Source of the DNA: Pseudomonas citronellolis
GTDB lineage: Bacteria; Pseudomonadota; Gammaproteobacteria; Pseudomonadales; Pseudomonadaceae
Assembly (NCBI RefSeq): GCF_029335315.1
Contig: NZ_JARJLT010000184.1
Span: 1 to 46,618 of the forward strand
Direction of reading: 5' to 3'
DNA: 46,618 nt
A model generated the notes under the pieces. That model had not been told where the DNA came from. It saw only the letters and a list, made by a program, of their open reading frames with translations, and did not search any database. Positions 1 through 7,662 of the stretch are shown piece by piece. The translations under genes and the position numbers were made by a program. Within the stretch, counting starts at the first letter, position 1; every line of letters begins with the position of its first letter.

Positions 1-894
1 CGGGCGCACGGCGAGGATGCTCGAGTGCACCCGGTACAGCGACTGCTCGGTGGTGCTGCCGATAATCTTCGCCAGCCCGGCGCGGTACAGGGTGCCCATG
101 ACCACCACATCCACCTGCTTCTCATTGGCGAACTCGGCGATCACCCGGGTCGGCGCGCCCTTGATCAGGTGCAGGTAGGGCCGGCCGATGCCGAAGCGCT
201 GGGCGATGCGGTCCATGCGCTGGCGCGAGCGGCCGCTCATCTGCTCGGCGACTTCCGGCGACCAGGCCACCGGGCCGGCGGCGTAGGCCAGGAAGTCGCT
301 GGGCACGTCGTAGGCCTGCAGCAGGTGCAGCTCGGCGCCGCACTGGCGGGCCAGGGCCTGCGCCGATTCGACGATGTGGTCGTTCAACTGGTCGACCCGC
401 ACGTCGTCCTGGGACAGGTCCAGGGCGGCGAGGATGCGCTTGGGCTTGGGCTCCTCGGCGGTGCTGACCAGGTGCAGCGGCACCGGGCTCTGGCGCAGCA
501 GCTGCCAGTCCAGCGGAGTCATGATCGCGCGGCTCAGCGCCGGTTCGTACTGGGTGTCCTTGATCACCAGGTCGATCTCCAGCTCGCTCACCAGGCGCAG
601 GGCGTGCTTGAGCGGGTCTTCGGTCCAGATCGCCTCGGTGGTCACTTCCACGCCGTGGGCACGCATTTCCTCGGCGCGCGCTTCCAGCCAGCGCTCCTGG
701 CGCTGCCGGGTTTCTTCGCGGGCGCGGGTCTGCAGCACGCTGTCGAGTACCCCCAGGCCCACCGGCAGGGCGTCCAGGGCAACCATGTGCAGGCGCGCGC
801 CGCTGGCCAGGGCCAGTGCGCAGGCGCGGTGCAGGGCGGCGGAATCACGCAGGAGCGGGTCGCAGATCAGCAGCAGGCGCGAGTAGGCATTCAT
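1..894 (-). CDS. Tandem universal stress protein (UspA family), 3' end cut off by window edge
   Basis: Reading starts at an ATG at 894 and is open for 298 codons to the first base of the window, so the C-terminus is missing. The N-terminus (MNAYSRLLLICDPLL) is a Usp beta-strand. A second Usp unit begins near residue 150 (PKRILAALDLSQDD), giving two tandem Usp folds as in UspE-type proteins. The end of the second unit shows the family's nucleotide-loop pattern, VVMGTLYRAG followed by IGSTTEQSLYRV. A good ribosome site (GGAGG, 899-904) precedes the ATG. A perfect Anr/FNR box lies 64-77 bp upstream of the start, so expression is probably induced at low oxygen, as known for several Pseudomonas usp genes. 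The role is presumably survival under energy or oxygen stress; the ligand is unknown. Confidence 0.88.
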   Translation of the reverse strand, partial: MNAYSRLLLICDPLLRDSAALHRACALALASGARLHMVALDALPVGLGVLDSVLQTRAREETRQRQERWLEARAEEMRAHGVEVTTEAIWTEDPLKHALRLVSELEIDLVIKDTQYEPALSRAIMTPLDWQLLRQSPVPLHLVSTAEEPKPKRILAALDLSQDDVRVDQLNDHIVESAQALARQCGAELHLLQAYDVPSDFLAYAAGPVAWSPEVAEQMSGRSRQRMDRIAQRFGIGRPYLHLIKGAPTRVIAEFANEKQVDVVVMGTLYRAGLAKIIGSTTEQSLYRVHSSILAVRP

Positions 895-957
895 GGGGAC
901 CTCCGGGTGGGACAGGGGTGGATGACCCTAGCCTGCACCCTCGCCCGGAAACCCCCG

Positions 958-971
958 TTGATATGCATCAA
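958..971 (-). promoter_or_regulatory. Anr/FNR box
   Basis: TTGATATGCATCAA is a perfect match to the FNR/Anr consensus TTGAT-N4-ATCAA. It is palindromic and centred at 964.5. The agmatinase gene downstream ends at 1003, so the site can only serve the usp gene starting at 894. A class II position (-41.5) would put transcription start near 923 and give a leader of about 30 nt that contains the GGAGG ribosome site. Confidence 0.85.
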
Positions 972-1002
972 GCGCACCGCCGGCGCTGCGGCGAATCGCC
1001 CC

Positions 1003-1962
1003 TCAGGCCCGCGCGGCGCGGGCCTCGGCCAGCAGGCAGAGGATTTCGAACATCAGCGTGGCGCCGTTCAGCGCGGTGCAGCCGCTGGGGTCGAGGTCCG
1101 GCGCCACTTCCACCACGTCGCCGCCGACCAGGTCCAGCCCGCGCAGGCCGCGCAGCAGCGCCAGCGCCTCGCGCATGCTCAGGCCGCCGGCCTCGGGGGT
1201 GCCGGTGCCGGGGGCGAAGGCCGGGTCGAGGCCGTCCACGTCGAACGACAGGTAGGTCGGCCCGTCGCCCACCACCTGCCGCGCCAGCTCCACCACGCCG
1301 GCCACGCCGAGGCTATCGAACTCGTCGATGAACACCACGCGCATGCCGCTGTCCAGGCTGAAGTTGGCCGAGCCGCTGTGCTCGGAGCCGCGGATGCCGA
1401 TCTGGATGGTCCGTTTCGGGTCGAGCAGGCCGTCTTCCACCGCCCGGCGGAACGGCGCGCCATGGAAGAATTTCGAGCCGTAGAGGCTATCCATGGTGTC
1501 GGTGTGGGCGTCGATGTGGATCATGCCCAGCGGCCGCTCGGCGGCCAGCGCCTTGAAGATCGGGTAGGTGATGGAGTGGTCGCCGCCGGCGGTCAGCGGG
1601 GTGACGCCGTGGCGCACCAGCTCGCGGTAGAAGGCCTCGATGTTGGCGTGGGCGCCTTCCAGGCTGTACATGTCGTCCAGGTAGACGTCGCCCAGGTCGC
1701 GCACCCGGCACAGGTCGAACGGGCACACCGCCGAGAAGTGGTTGCGCGTGCGCATCAGGCACGACTGCGCGCGCAACCCGCGCGGGCCCAGGCGCGCGCC
1801 AGGGCGGAAGGACGTGCCGCCGTCGAAGGGCACGCCGACGATGCCGATGTCCGCCTCGGCGAAGCTTTCGGCGCGCGGCGCGCGCATGAAGGTGGCGATC
1901 TCGGCGAAGCGCGGGCGCTTCTGCGGGTCGTAAGGGGTGCCGCTGAGCGGGTCGGTGAGCAT
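1003..1962 (-). CDS. speB: Agmatinase-family ureohydrolase (agmatinase or guanidinobutyrase/guanidinopropionase)
   Basis: 319 aa, full length for the arginase/agmatinase superfamily. All binuclear manganese ligands are visible: GGDHS (H129), DAHTD (D151, H153, D155) and SFDVDGLDP (D241, D243). The enzyme hydrolyses a guanidino group, releasing urea. Substrate is not certain: agmatine (SpeB) is the generic call, but divergence from a LysR gene resembles P. aeruginosa gbuA/gbuR and gpuA/gpuR, where guanidinobutyrate or guanidinopropionate induces the hydrolase. The symbol is therefore a family name and not proof of agmatine use. The gene is divergent from the LysR gene at 2141, and the 178-bp intergenic region holds a dyad suited to LysR binding. 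Confidence 0.85.
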   Translation of the reverse strand: MLTDPLSGTPYDPQKRPRFAEIATFMRAPRAESFAEADIGIVGVPFDGGTSFRPGARLGPRGLRAQSCLMRTRNHFSAVCPFDLCRVRDLGDVYLDDMYSLEGAHANIEAFYRELVRHGVTPLTAGGDHSITYPIFKALAAERPLGMIHIDAHTDTMDSLYGSKFFHGAPFRRAVEDGLLDPKRTIQIGIRGSEHSGSANFSLDSGMRVVFIDEFDSLGVAGVVELARQVVGDGPTYLSFDVDGLDPAFAPGTGTPEAGGLSMREALALLRGLRGLDLVGGDVVEVAPDLDPSGCTALNGATLMFEILCLLAEARAARA

Positions 1963-2033
1963 CTGCCGTTCTCCAGGCTATGGGCTGAACGGCGATTATT
2001 CGAGATGCGGCGCGGCGCGAACATTTCCGCCAG

Positions 2034-2049
2034 TGAAGTAAATACTTCA
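2034..2049. promoter_or_regulatory. Candidate LysR operator (7-2-7 inverted repeat)
   Basis: TGAAGTA-AA-TACTTCA is a perfect 7-bp inverted repeat in the AT-rich centre of the divergent region between the ureohydrolase and LysR genes. Position and symmetry suit a LysR-type recognition site, though spacing does not follow the textbook T-N11-A exactly. Confidence 0.5.
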
Positions 2050-2140
2050 GCGATTACTGATGTATCTATCGCCGCCCCGGCTATTGAAAGCGCCGGGGCG
2101 CGCCGCGCAGACTGGCGGCCCCCGAACCACGAGAGCGGCC

Positions 2141-3034
2141 ATGCAGGAACCCCGCTACAACCTCCGCCTGCTGCGCATCTTCCTCGCGGTGGTGCGCCAC
2201 CAGGGCTTCACCGCCGCCCAGCAGGAGCTGAAGATGTCCACCTCGGCCATCAGCACCTACATGGCCCAGCTGGAAGGCCAGATGGGCGTGGCGCTGTGCA
2301 ACCGCGGGCGCGCCGGCTTCAGCCTGACCAGCGCCGGCGAGCTGATCCACCGCCAGGCGCTGGAGATCTTCGAGCGCATCGAGCGCTTCGAGGATTATGT
2401 CGCCGACCTCCAGGGCGAGCTGCGCGGGCGCCTGGCCGTGGGCCTGCTGGACTCGATGCTGAGCGAACCGCGGATCAGCGTCGTCGACCTGCTCGGCGCC
2501 TTCACCAGCGAACACCCGCAGGTGCACCTGAACCTGCGTATCCTCAGCCCTTTCGAGTTGCAGCACGAGGTGCTGGAGTCGCGCCTGGACCTGGCCATCG
2601 GTTCGTTGCCCACGCGCCTGGCCGGGCTGAACTACCTGTTCCTCTACCAGGAGCGCCATGGCCTGTACTGCAGCGACCGCCACCCGCTGTTCGACCACCC
2701 GGCGCCGAGCCTGGCCGAAGTGACCCGCCAGCGCCTGATCGGGCGCGGCTACTGGAGCCAGTCGGAGGCCGAGCGCCACGGCTTCCAGGCCTATTCGGCG
2801 ACGGTCGACAGCATGGAGGCGGAACTGATCCTGGTGCTTTCCGGCAGCTACATCGGCTACCTGCCGGAGCACCTGGCCGAGCGCTGGGTGCGCGCCGGGC
2901 AGTTGCGCCAACTGCTGCCGGAGACCTGCGGCTACGCCGCCGATTTCTCGGCCATCGTCCGTCGCGGGCGCACCCGCGAGCCGCTGATCCAGGCGCTGCG
3001 CGAGAAGATCAAGCGCAACTTCCAGCTGCCCTGA
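2141..3034 (+). CDS. LysR family transcriptional regulator, probable regulator of the adjacent ureohydrolase
   Basis: 297 aa. The winged helix-turn-helix covers residues 1-65, with the recognition stretch FTAAQQELKMSTSAISTYMAQLE followed by the typical LysR turn (GFSLTSAGE). Residues ~95-295 form the periplasmic-binding-like effector domain. I chose the ATG at 2141 because the preceding in-frame region has no LysR character and the helix-turn-helix then begins at the usual distance. It probably senses the guanidino compound degraded by its divergent neighbour and activates it; this is inferred from arrangement only. It converges with the metallopeptidase-like gene, with both stop codons in one palindrome (3029-3044). 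Confidence 0.85.
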   Translation: MQEPRYNLRLLRIFLAVVRHQGFTAAQQELKMSTSAISTYMAQLEGQMGVALCNRGRAGFSLTSAGELIHRQALEIFERIERFEDYVADLQGELRGRLAVGLLDSMLSEPRISVVDLLGAFTSEHPQVHLNLRILSPFELQHEVLESRLDLAIGSLPTRLAGLNYLFLYQERHGLYCSDRHPLFDHPAPSLAEVTRQRLIGRGYWSQSEAERHGFQAYSATVDSMEAELILVLSGSYIGYLPEHLAERWVRAGQLRQLLPETCGYAADFSAIVRRGRTREPLIQALREKIKRNFQLP

Positions 3035-3044
3035 GGCCTCAGGG
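3029..3044. repeat. Perfect 16-bp palindrome holding two convergent stop codons
   Basis: CCCTGAGGCCTCAGGG is perfectly self-complementary. The LysR stop (TGA, 3032-3034) and the stop of the convergent gene (TGA on the minus strand, 3039-3041) sit symmetrically in it. There is no loop and no T-run, so it is not a standard terminator. Confidence 0.7.
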
Positions 3045-3638
3045 CGTGCGCGAGGCGGTGCTGCGCAGGCTGCGCGACACCTGGTTCTGGATGGCGTAGG
3101 CCGGGTCTTCGAGGGTGCTGGCGTTGCGCACGTACTGCTGGGCGAAGCCGTCCACGCCCAGCTCGCGGTACTGCTGCACATGCTTGAGTTCGTGGGCCCA
3201 GAGCGCCAGGTCGTGCAGCGCGCCGTCTTCGTTGCGGAACACCACCACGTCGATCAGGGTCACCGCGACCACGTCCTGGTTCTGCAGCATGGCGCTGGCG
3301 GCGTCGATGTCCTGGCCCTGGCCGACCCGGTAGCGCACCGACTGCAGCAGGTCGTCGGGGTACCAGGCCTGCAACTGCACGCGCAAATCCAGCGGCAGCG
3401 GCTGTACGCCGGCGGCGACCATCTGGTCGCGGGATTGCGTCAGCCACTGCGCCAGCGCGGGCGCGGCAACCTTGCGGGCGTCGTCCTGGAGCACCCCGAA
3501 GACCCCGTCGGGGTCGGCCACGCAGATGCAGCCGCCGAGGCAGACTTCCGACTGGCCGGGGGCGCAGGCGTGGGCGGCGAAGCTGGCGCCGAGGCAGGCG
3601 GCGAACAGCAGGCTAAGCAGCGGGCGGGATTTCGGCAA
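3039..3638 (-). CDS. Secreted DUF4157-like protein with HExxH zinc-protease motif
   Basis: 199 aa from a TTG at 3638. I chose this start over a TTG at 3692 because it has GGAG six bases upstream, lies just after a good -10 box (TATACT, 3668-3673), and gives a clean signal peptide (residues 1-24, hydrophobic core LLSLLFAACLGASF, cleavage near AHA). The mature N-terminus is Cys-rich (CAPG, CLGGCIC). HELKHVQQY at 149-157 is an HExxH zinc motif typical of DUF4157-type minimal metallopeptidase domains. Probably periplasmic; substrate unknown. A sequence related to the flagellar operator lies about 110 bp upstream of the start (3743-3759), but a functional link is unproven. Confidence 0.65.
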   Translation of the reverse strand: MPKSRPLLSLLFAACLGASFAAHACAPGQSEVCLGGCICVADPDGVFGVLQDDARKVAAPALAQWLTQSRDQMVAAGVQPLPLDLRVQLQAWYPDDLLQSVRYRVGQGQDIDAASAMLQNQDVVAVTLIDVVVFRNEDGALHDLALWAHELKHVQQYRELGVDGFAQQYVRNASTLEDPAYAIQNQVSRSLRSTASRTP

Positions 3639-3667
3639 GGCGGGCTCCAGGGGGCGGCAGGCGGGCG

Positions 3668-3673
3668 AGTATA
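3668..3673 (-). promoter_or_regulatory. -10 box upstream of the metallopeptidase-like gene
   Basis: TATACT on the minus strand, about 30 bp before the TTG at 3638. The matching -35 region is weak. It supports the downstream TTG as the real start. Confidence 0.35.
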
Positions 3674-3742
3674 CCCGCCCTGCTTCAGACAACGGCCGGG
3701 GGCGAATTGCTCCCGCAGATGCGGCGGACGGATGGTCGGGGG

Positions 3743-3759
3743 CGGAAGCGCGCTTTCCG
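3743..3759. promoter_or_regulatory. Sequence related to the flagellar operator (CGGAAG-N5-TTTCCG)
   Basis: Differs by one base from the CGGAAA-N5-TTTCCG palindrome found at three flagellar promoters, and has another TTTCCG half-site at 3770-3775. No convincing sigma54 -24/-12 promoter is visible next to it. It could be a decayed or chance copy. Confidence 0.3.
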
Positions 3760-3783
3760 GGGGCGCGAATTTCCGCCCCAACC

Positions 3784-3829
3784 GTAGGAGCGCGCCCTGC
3801 GCGCGATCGCGGGCGTGGCCCGCTCCTAC
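3784..3829. repeat. REP-type palindromic repeat (GTAGGAGCG family)
   Basis: Starts with GTAGGAGCG and ends with CGCTCCTAC, two inverted REP arms around a GC-rich centre (GCGCGATCGCGGGC). This matches the common Pseudomonas REP type. It lies between the small conserved gene and the metallopeptidase-like gene, at the left border of the flagellar block. A relative lies at 31569-31608. Confidence 0.75.
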
Positions 3830-3848
3830 GCCGGGGAGATGGGGCGGC

Positions 3849-4178
3849 TCAGTCTTCGTCGCTGGGGTGGTCGGCCAGGCCTTCCAGTTCGGCGCGCGCC
3901 ACGGCGCGTTCGTCGAGCTTGCGGCGGGCCGCTTCGGGGAGGTCGGTGTAGCGGATCACGCCGCGTTCGACCAGGACGTTGACCACGTCTTCCAGCACGC
4001 GGATCACTTCCAGGTCGGACTGGCGCAGCAGGTCGAGGCGGCTACGCACTTCGGTGCGGGCGTCGAACCACAGCTTGAGCTCTTCGCTCTGGTAGGCCAG
4101 CGTGTCGTTCATGCCGCTGAAGGGCTGGCTCTCCACCCTCAACAGCTTTCCCTGCGCATCGCGTTGTACGTAAACCAT
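3849..4178 (-). CDS. Conserved small Pseudomonas protein ('tryptophan synthase subunit beta-like')
   Basis: 109 aa from ATG 4178 (MVYVQRDAQGK). It resembles a small acidic protein common in Pseudomonas genomes, often labelled 'tryptophan synthase subunit beta like' although it has no PLP-enzyme fold and cannot be TrpB. The centre (EVIRVLEDVVNVLVERGVIRYTDLPEAARRKL) looks like a two-helix regulatory or chaperone-like segment. An alternative upstream start adds nine unrelated residues and was rejected. Function unknown. It is codirectional with the flagellar operon, but 115 bp separate it from the LafW-like stop. Confidence 0.65.
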   Translation of the reverse strand: MVYVQRDAQGKLLRVESQPFSGMNDTLAYQSEELKLWFDARTEVRSRLDLLRQSDLEVIRVLEDVVNVLVERGVIRYTDLPEAARRKLDERAVARAELEGLADHPSDED

Positions 4179-4293
4179 GCGGATCGCCCCAACCGTCGTG
4201 ACCAAAGGTGCGAACGAAGCTCATCCTGCTCGTCGCTTGCCTGCTGGGACCACCGATCGGCCCCAGGGTTCGGCGCAGCTTAACAAGACCGGC

Positions 4294-5334
4294 TCAAGAA
4301 AGCAGGCTGACCACCGCGAAGCGGCTCAGGTTGGCCTGGGCCACCACGGTCTGGGTCACCGCCGAGTAGCTCGAACCGCTGCTGCGCACCAGATTGAATA
4401 CCGAAGACGCGTAGTCCTGCGCCCATTGCTGCTCGTCGCTGTCGGCCTGGCGCGCGAGGAACTCGCGGATTTCGCTCTGGCGCTGGCGCAGCTGCTCGCG
4501 CAGGGTGCCGATGCGGTCCAGGGCGTTGATCACCTGGTCGAGCATCCGGCGCATGTCGCGCTGGTCGCTGCCGGCCAGGCTCTCCGGCAGTTCCAGCAGG
4601 CTCTGCTCGCGCACCTGGGCGCGCCCGGCGCGCTCCTTGGCGAAGCGCTTGCCCTCGCCCTGCACGCTGAGCTGGCCGCCCTGCTGGCGCCACTCGGACT
4701 CGGCCATGGAGAAGCTCAGCTGGCCGTCCTCGCCGACTTCCGCGCGGATGCCGGCCGCCGCCAGGCCCTGGTTGAAGCTGCGCAGCAGCTGCTGGTCGCT
4801 AAGCGCCTCGTCGAGCACCACCACGCCCGGCTCGCCCTGGGCGCGCCCGGTGCTGAACAGCAGGGTCTCGCGGCCGCCGTCGCGGGCCTGGTCGAGGGTC
4901 TGCAGGCCGTCGATGGAGAAGCGCGTGCGCGCCGGCTCGTGCAGGTGCAGTTCGAGGTTGGCGTCGAGGTTGCCGGCGCTGCGTTCGCTGCGCTGGGCCA
5001 GCAGGTCGGCGGCCTGTTGCAGCGGCTGCTCCAGCTGCTTGCGGCCGCTGCCCTGGCCGCCGGCCAGTTCGCGACCGAGGCTGAGCTTGAGCTGGTTCAG
5101 GCGGTCGGACAGCTCGCCCAGGTAGCCTTCGGCGCTCTGCATGGCGCTGAGCTGCTGGTTGAGCTGGATGCTGAAGGTGGCGGCCTTGCCGTTGCCGCGC
5201 TCCAGGCGGGCCGTGCCGTCGCCGCGCGCGCTCTTGCGCTGGCGCAGGTTGCGCTCGCCCACCGGCAGCGGCGCCTGGCGCGGCTGCTGGGCGTCGATGG
5301 CGGTGACCGCCGGGAAGGGATTCTCGACCTTCAT
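4294..5334 (-). CDS. LafW-like putative hook-associated protein
   Basis: 346 aa, last gene of the flgB operon, 13 bp after flgL. The sequence is mostly helical and Gln/Arg/Leu-rich with no signal peptide. The C-terminal ~85 residues (LDQVINALDRIGTLREQL ... SSYSAVTQTVVAQANLSRF) look like the helical D0/D1 ends of flagellin and FlgL. Secondary flagellar clusters of the E. coli Flag-2 type carry a gene called lafW directly after lfgL; position and character fit, but I cannot show homology. It may be an extra junction protein or a filament-related factor exported by the flagellar type III system. Confidence 0.45.
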   Translation of the reverse strand: MKVENPFPAVTAIDAQQPRQAPLPVGERNLRQRKSARGDGTARLERGNGKAATFSIQLNQQLSAMQSAEGYLGELSDRLNQLKLSLGRELAGGQGSGRKQLEQPLQQAADLLAQRSERSAGNLDANLELHLHEPARTRFSIDGLQTLDQARDGGRETLLFSTGRAQGEPGVVVLDEALSDQQLLRSFNQGLAAAGIRAEVGEDGQLSFSMAESEWRQQGGQLSVQGEGKRFAKERAGRAQVREQSLLELPESLAGSDQRDMRRMLDQVINALDRIGTLREQLRQRQSEIREFLARQADSDEQQWAQDYASSVFNLVRSSGSSYSAVTQTVVAQANLSRFAVVSLLS

Positions 5335-5347
5335 GGCCCCGGGGTCC

Positions 5348-6262
5348 TCAGAGCAGGCTGAACAGCGACAGGCCGTTGACCGTCAGGTAGGTCTTCTGCG
5401 TCGCCTGCAAGGCCAGCTTGTAGTTGCCCAGGTCGATGCTGGCCTTGCTGTAGTCCAGGGTCGACAGGTCGCCCTCGATCTTCTGGTTGACCAGCGACAC
5501 GTCCTGGTTGCTGTTGTCCAGCAGGGTCAGGGTGTTCTGCCGGCCGCCGAGGTCGGTGATCGCCGAGAGCACCTTGCCCTGGCTGTCGTCCAGCAGGTTC
5601 ATGGTGTCCTTGATGCTCTGCAGGGTCGCCGGGTCGGTGCTGTCCAGCGCCGGGTCCTGCAGCGTGGCCACCAGTGAATGCAGGTTGTTGAGGAAGTCCA
5701 TGCCGCTGCCGAACAGCGGCTGCACGGCGACGTTCTCGTCGACCATCACGCCGTTGGCCACCACGGCCTGGCGGGTCTTGTCGTTGCCGGTAGCCGAGTA
5801 GGTGCCGGTGGCCGAGTCGTAGGTCACCGCCGGGCTGTCGGTCAAGGTGCCGGAGAACAGGTAGCGGCCCTCCTCGTCCTTGACGTTCAGGTAGCTGACC
5901 AGGGTCTTCTCCAGGTTCGACAGTTCGCCGGCCATGGCGCTGAGCTGCTCGTTGGAGTTCGAGCCGTTGGCGGCCCAGAGCAGCAGGTCGCGCATGTCGA
6001 GCATGGTGTCGGAGGTCGACTGCAGGTTGGTTTCCTGGATCGACAGGTTGCTGGAGACGCCGGTGATGTTGCTGCCGTACTGCGCCAGGCTCGCCTCCGA
6101 GCGCTGGATACGCAGGATGCGCACCGCGGCGATGGGGTCGTCCGAGGGGTGCTGGATGCGGTTGCTGCTCGACATCTGCTGCATGAGCTGCGACATCTTC
6201 TCGGTGTTGCGGCTCATCGAGTTGAGCAGTATGGCGGTGCTCTGCGAATTGGTGATGCGCAT
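5348..6262 (-). CDS. flgL: Flagellar hook-associated protein 3 (hook-filament junction), lateral type
   Basis: 304 aa. The N-terminus (MRITNSQ ... NSMSRNTEKMSQLMQQMSSSNRIQHPSDDPIA) is the conserved FlgL/flagellin D0-D1 helix with the 'PSDDP' turn. The C-terminus (TLDYSKASIDLGNYKLALQATQKTYLTVNGLSLFSLL) is the matching terminal helix. It joins the hook-side FlgK ring to the filament. It follows flgK in the same operon, as in nearly all flagellar clusters. It acts outside the cell after export by the flagellar secretion apparatus, so there is no signal peptide. Confidence 0.93.
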   Translation of the reverse strand: MRITNSQSTAILLNSMSRNTEKMSQLMQQMSSSNRIQHPSDDPIAAVRILRIQRSEASLAQYGSNITGVSSNLSIQETNLQSTSDTMLDMRDLLLWAANGSNSNEQLSAMAGELSNLEKTLVSYLNVKDEEGRYLFSGTLTDSPAVTYDSATGTYSATGNDKTRQAVVANGVMVDENVAVQPLFGSGMDFLNNLHSLVATLQDPALDSTDPATLQSIKDTMNLLDDSQGKVLSAITDLGGRQNTLTLLDNSNQDVSLVNQKIEGDLSTLDYSKASIDLGNYKLALQATQKTYLTVNGLSLFSLL

Positions 6263-6294
6263 GGGGCGTCTCGTCGGGTTACGGGCTACGGCGC

Positions 6295-7662
6295 TCAGAA
6301 GGCCGCGAGCATGCTGTCGAACAGGTCCTTGGCGGTGCTGATGACCTTCATGTTGGCCTGGTAGGCCTGCTGGTAGGTCATCAGGTTGACCGCCTCCTCG
6401 TCCAGGTTCACCGCGCTGACGCTGTCGCGCTGGTTCTGCGCCTGCTGGGTCACGGCCTTGGCGGTGTCCAGGTCGGCCTGGTTCTGCCGGCTGTCGCTGG
6501 CCACCTGGCCGATCAGGCCGGCGTAGGCGTCGTTGAGGGTCACGGCGTTGCCGTCGACGGTGATGGTCTGGTTCTTCAGGTCGATCAGCTTGAGCAGGTT
6601 GCCGTTGTTGCCCTTTTCGCCGGTGGTGTCGGACAACGCCAGGTCGGAAGGCTGCAGGCCGGTCAGGCTGAGCAGCTTGCTGGTGCTGCCGGTGTTGACC
6701 TGCAGCAGCGCCTGGCCGGCGTTGCCGTTGAGGTCGTAGCCGCCGGCCAGGGTGTTGTTGACCAGGTCGGCGACCTGGGTGGCCATCTGCGTCAGGCTGT
6801 CGAGGTTCGGCCGCAGGGTCTGGTATTCGGTGTCGTAGAGCGCGCCCATGGCGCCGCCCAGGCCTTCCTGGTCGATGGAGAACTGGGTGCCGGCGAAGGA
6901 CAGGCTGACGTCCTGCTCGCCGGTGCTGGTCAGGCTGACCTTCAGCTGCGCGGCGGAGGTGCCGGCCACCAGCGGCTGGCCGTTGGCCAGGGACACCGCC
7001 ACCGAGCCGTCGGCGGCCGTGGTGGTGCGGATGCTGCTGTACTGGCTGAGCTGGGTGATCAGCGCGTCACGCTGGTCCTGCAGCGCCGAGGGGTCGGCGG
7101 CGGAGGCCTGGGCGGCGACGATCTTCTTGTTCAGCAAGGCGATGTTCGAGGTCAGGCCGTTGATCTCGCCGACCATGGTGCCGCGTTGTTCCTGCAGCGA
7201 CTTGAGCTGGGTGGCGATGTTGCCCGACAGGGTGTTGAAGCGCTGCGCCAGGTTGCCGGTCTCGGCGATGATCTGCTGGCGCAGGGCGGTGGAATCCGGG
7301 GTGGCGCTGGCTTCGCTCAAGGCGGCGAAGAAGTTGTCGAGGCCGACGCTGATGCTGGCGCCGTCGCTGGACATCAGGTCCTCCAGCGCGCCGAGGTACT
7401 GCTGGGCGTTGCTGTAGTAGTTCTGCGAGGTGGTCGAGCGCCACAGCTGCTGGTTGAGGAAGTCGTCGGACATGCGCCGGATGCTGCTCACCTGCACGCC
7501 GCCGCCGGGGTTCAGCGAGCCCTGCCCGCCGAGCGAGCTCATCACCGGGTTCAGCCGGCTGAAACCGGGGGTGTTGACGTTGGAGGTGTTCTGCCCGGTT
7601 ATCGACAGGGCGATCTCCGAGGCGCGTACGCCGGTGTAGGCGATCTGCGTCAAATTGCTCAC
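6295..7662 (-). CDS. flgK: Flagellar hook-associated protein 1
   Basis: 455 aa, short for FlgK (often 550-680), so the variable outer domain is reduced, as common in secondary systems. N-terminal flg_bb_rod motif is clear (GVRASEIALSITGQNTSNVNTPGFSRL). The C-terminal helix (NLDEEAVNLMTYQQAYQANMKVISTAKDLFDSML) is the diagnostic FlgK end. The start is GTG at 7662, overlapping the flgJ stop in a GTGA, with AAGGGAAG upstream, so translation is probably coupled to flgJ. It forms the first hook-filament junction zone. Confidence 0.95.
   Translation of the reverse strand: MSNLTQIAYTGVRASEIALSITGQNTSNVNTPGFSRLNPVMSSLGGQGSLNPGGGVQVSSIRRMSDDFLNQQLWRSTTSQNYYSNAQQYLGALEDLMSSDGASISVGLDNFFAALSEASATPDSTALRQQIIAETGNLAQRFNTLSGNIATQLKSLQEQRGTMVGEINGLTSNIALLNKKIVAAQASAADPSALQDQRDALITQLSQYSSIRTTTAADGSVAVSLANGQPLVAGTSAAQLKVSLTSTGEQDVSLSFAGTQFSIDQEGLGGAMGALYDTEYQTLRPNLDSLTQMATQVADLVNNTLAGGYDLNGNAGQALLQVNTGSTSKLLSLTGLQPSDLALSDTTGEKGNNGNLLKLIDLKNQTITVDGNAVTLNDAYAGLIGQVASDSRQNQADLDTAKAVTQQAQNQRDSVSAVNLDEEAVNLMTYQQAYQANMKVISTAKDLFDSMLAAF

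Noticed and set aside
25-3099. Very long open frame (over 1000 codons) on the plus strand
   Set aside because: Antisense of the usp and ureohydrolase genes in GC-rich DNA; composition is Gly/Ala/His/Gln/Arg repeats and crosses several real genes.
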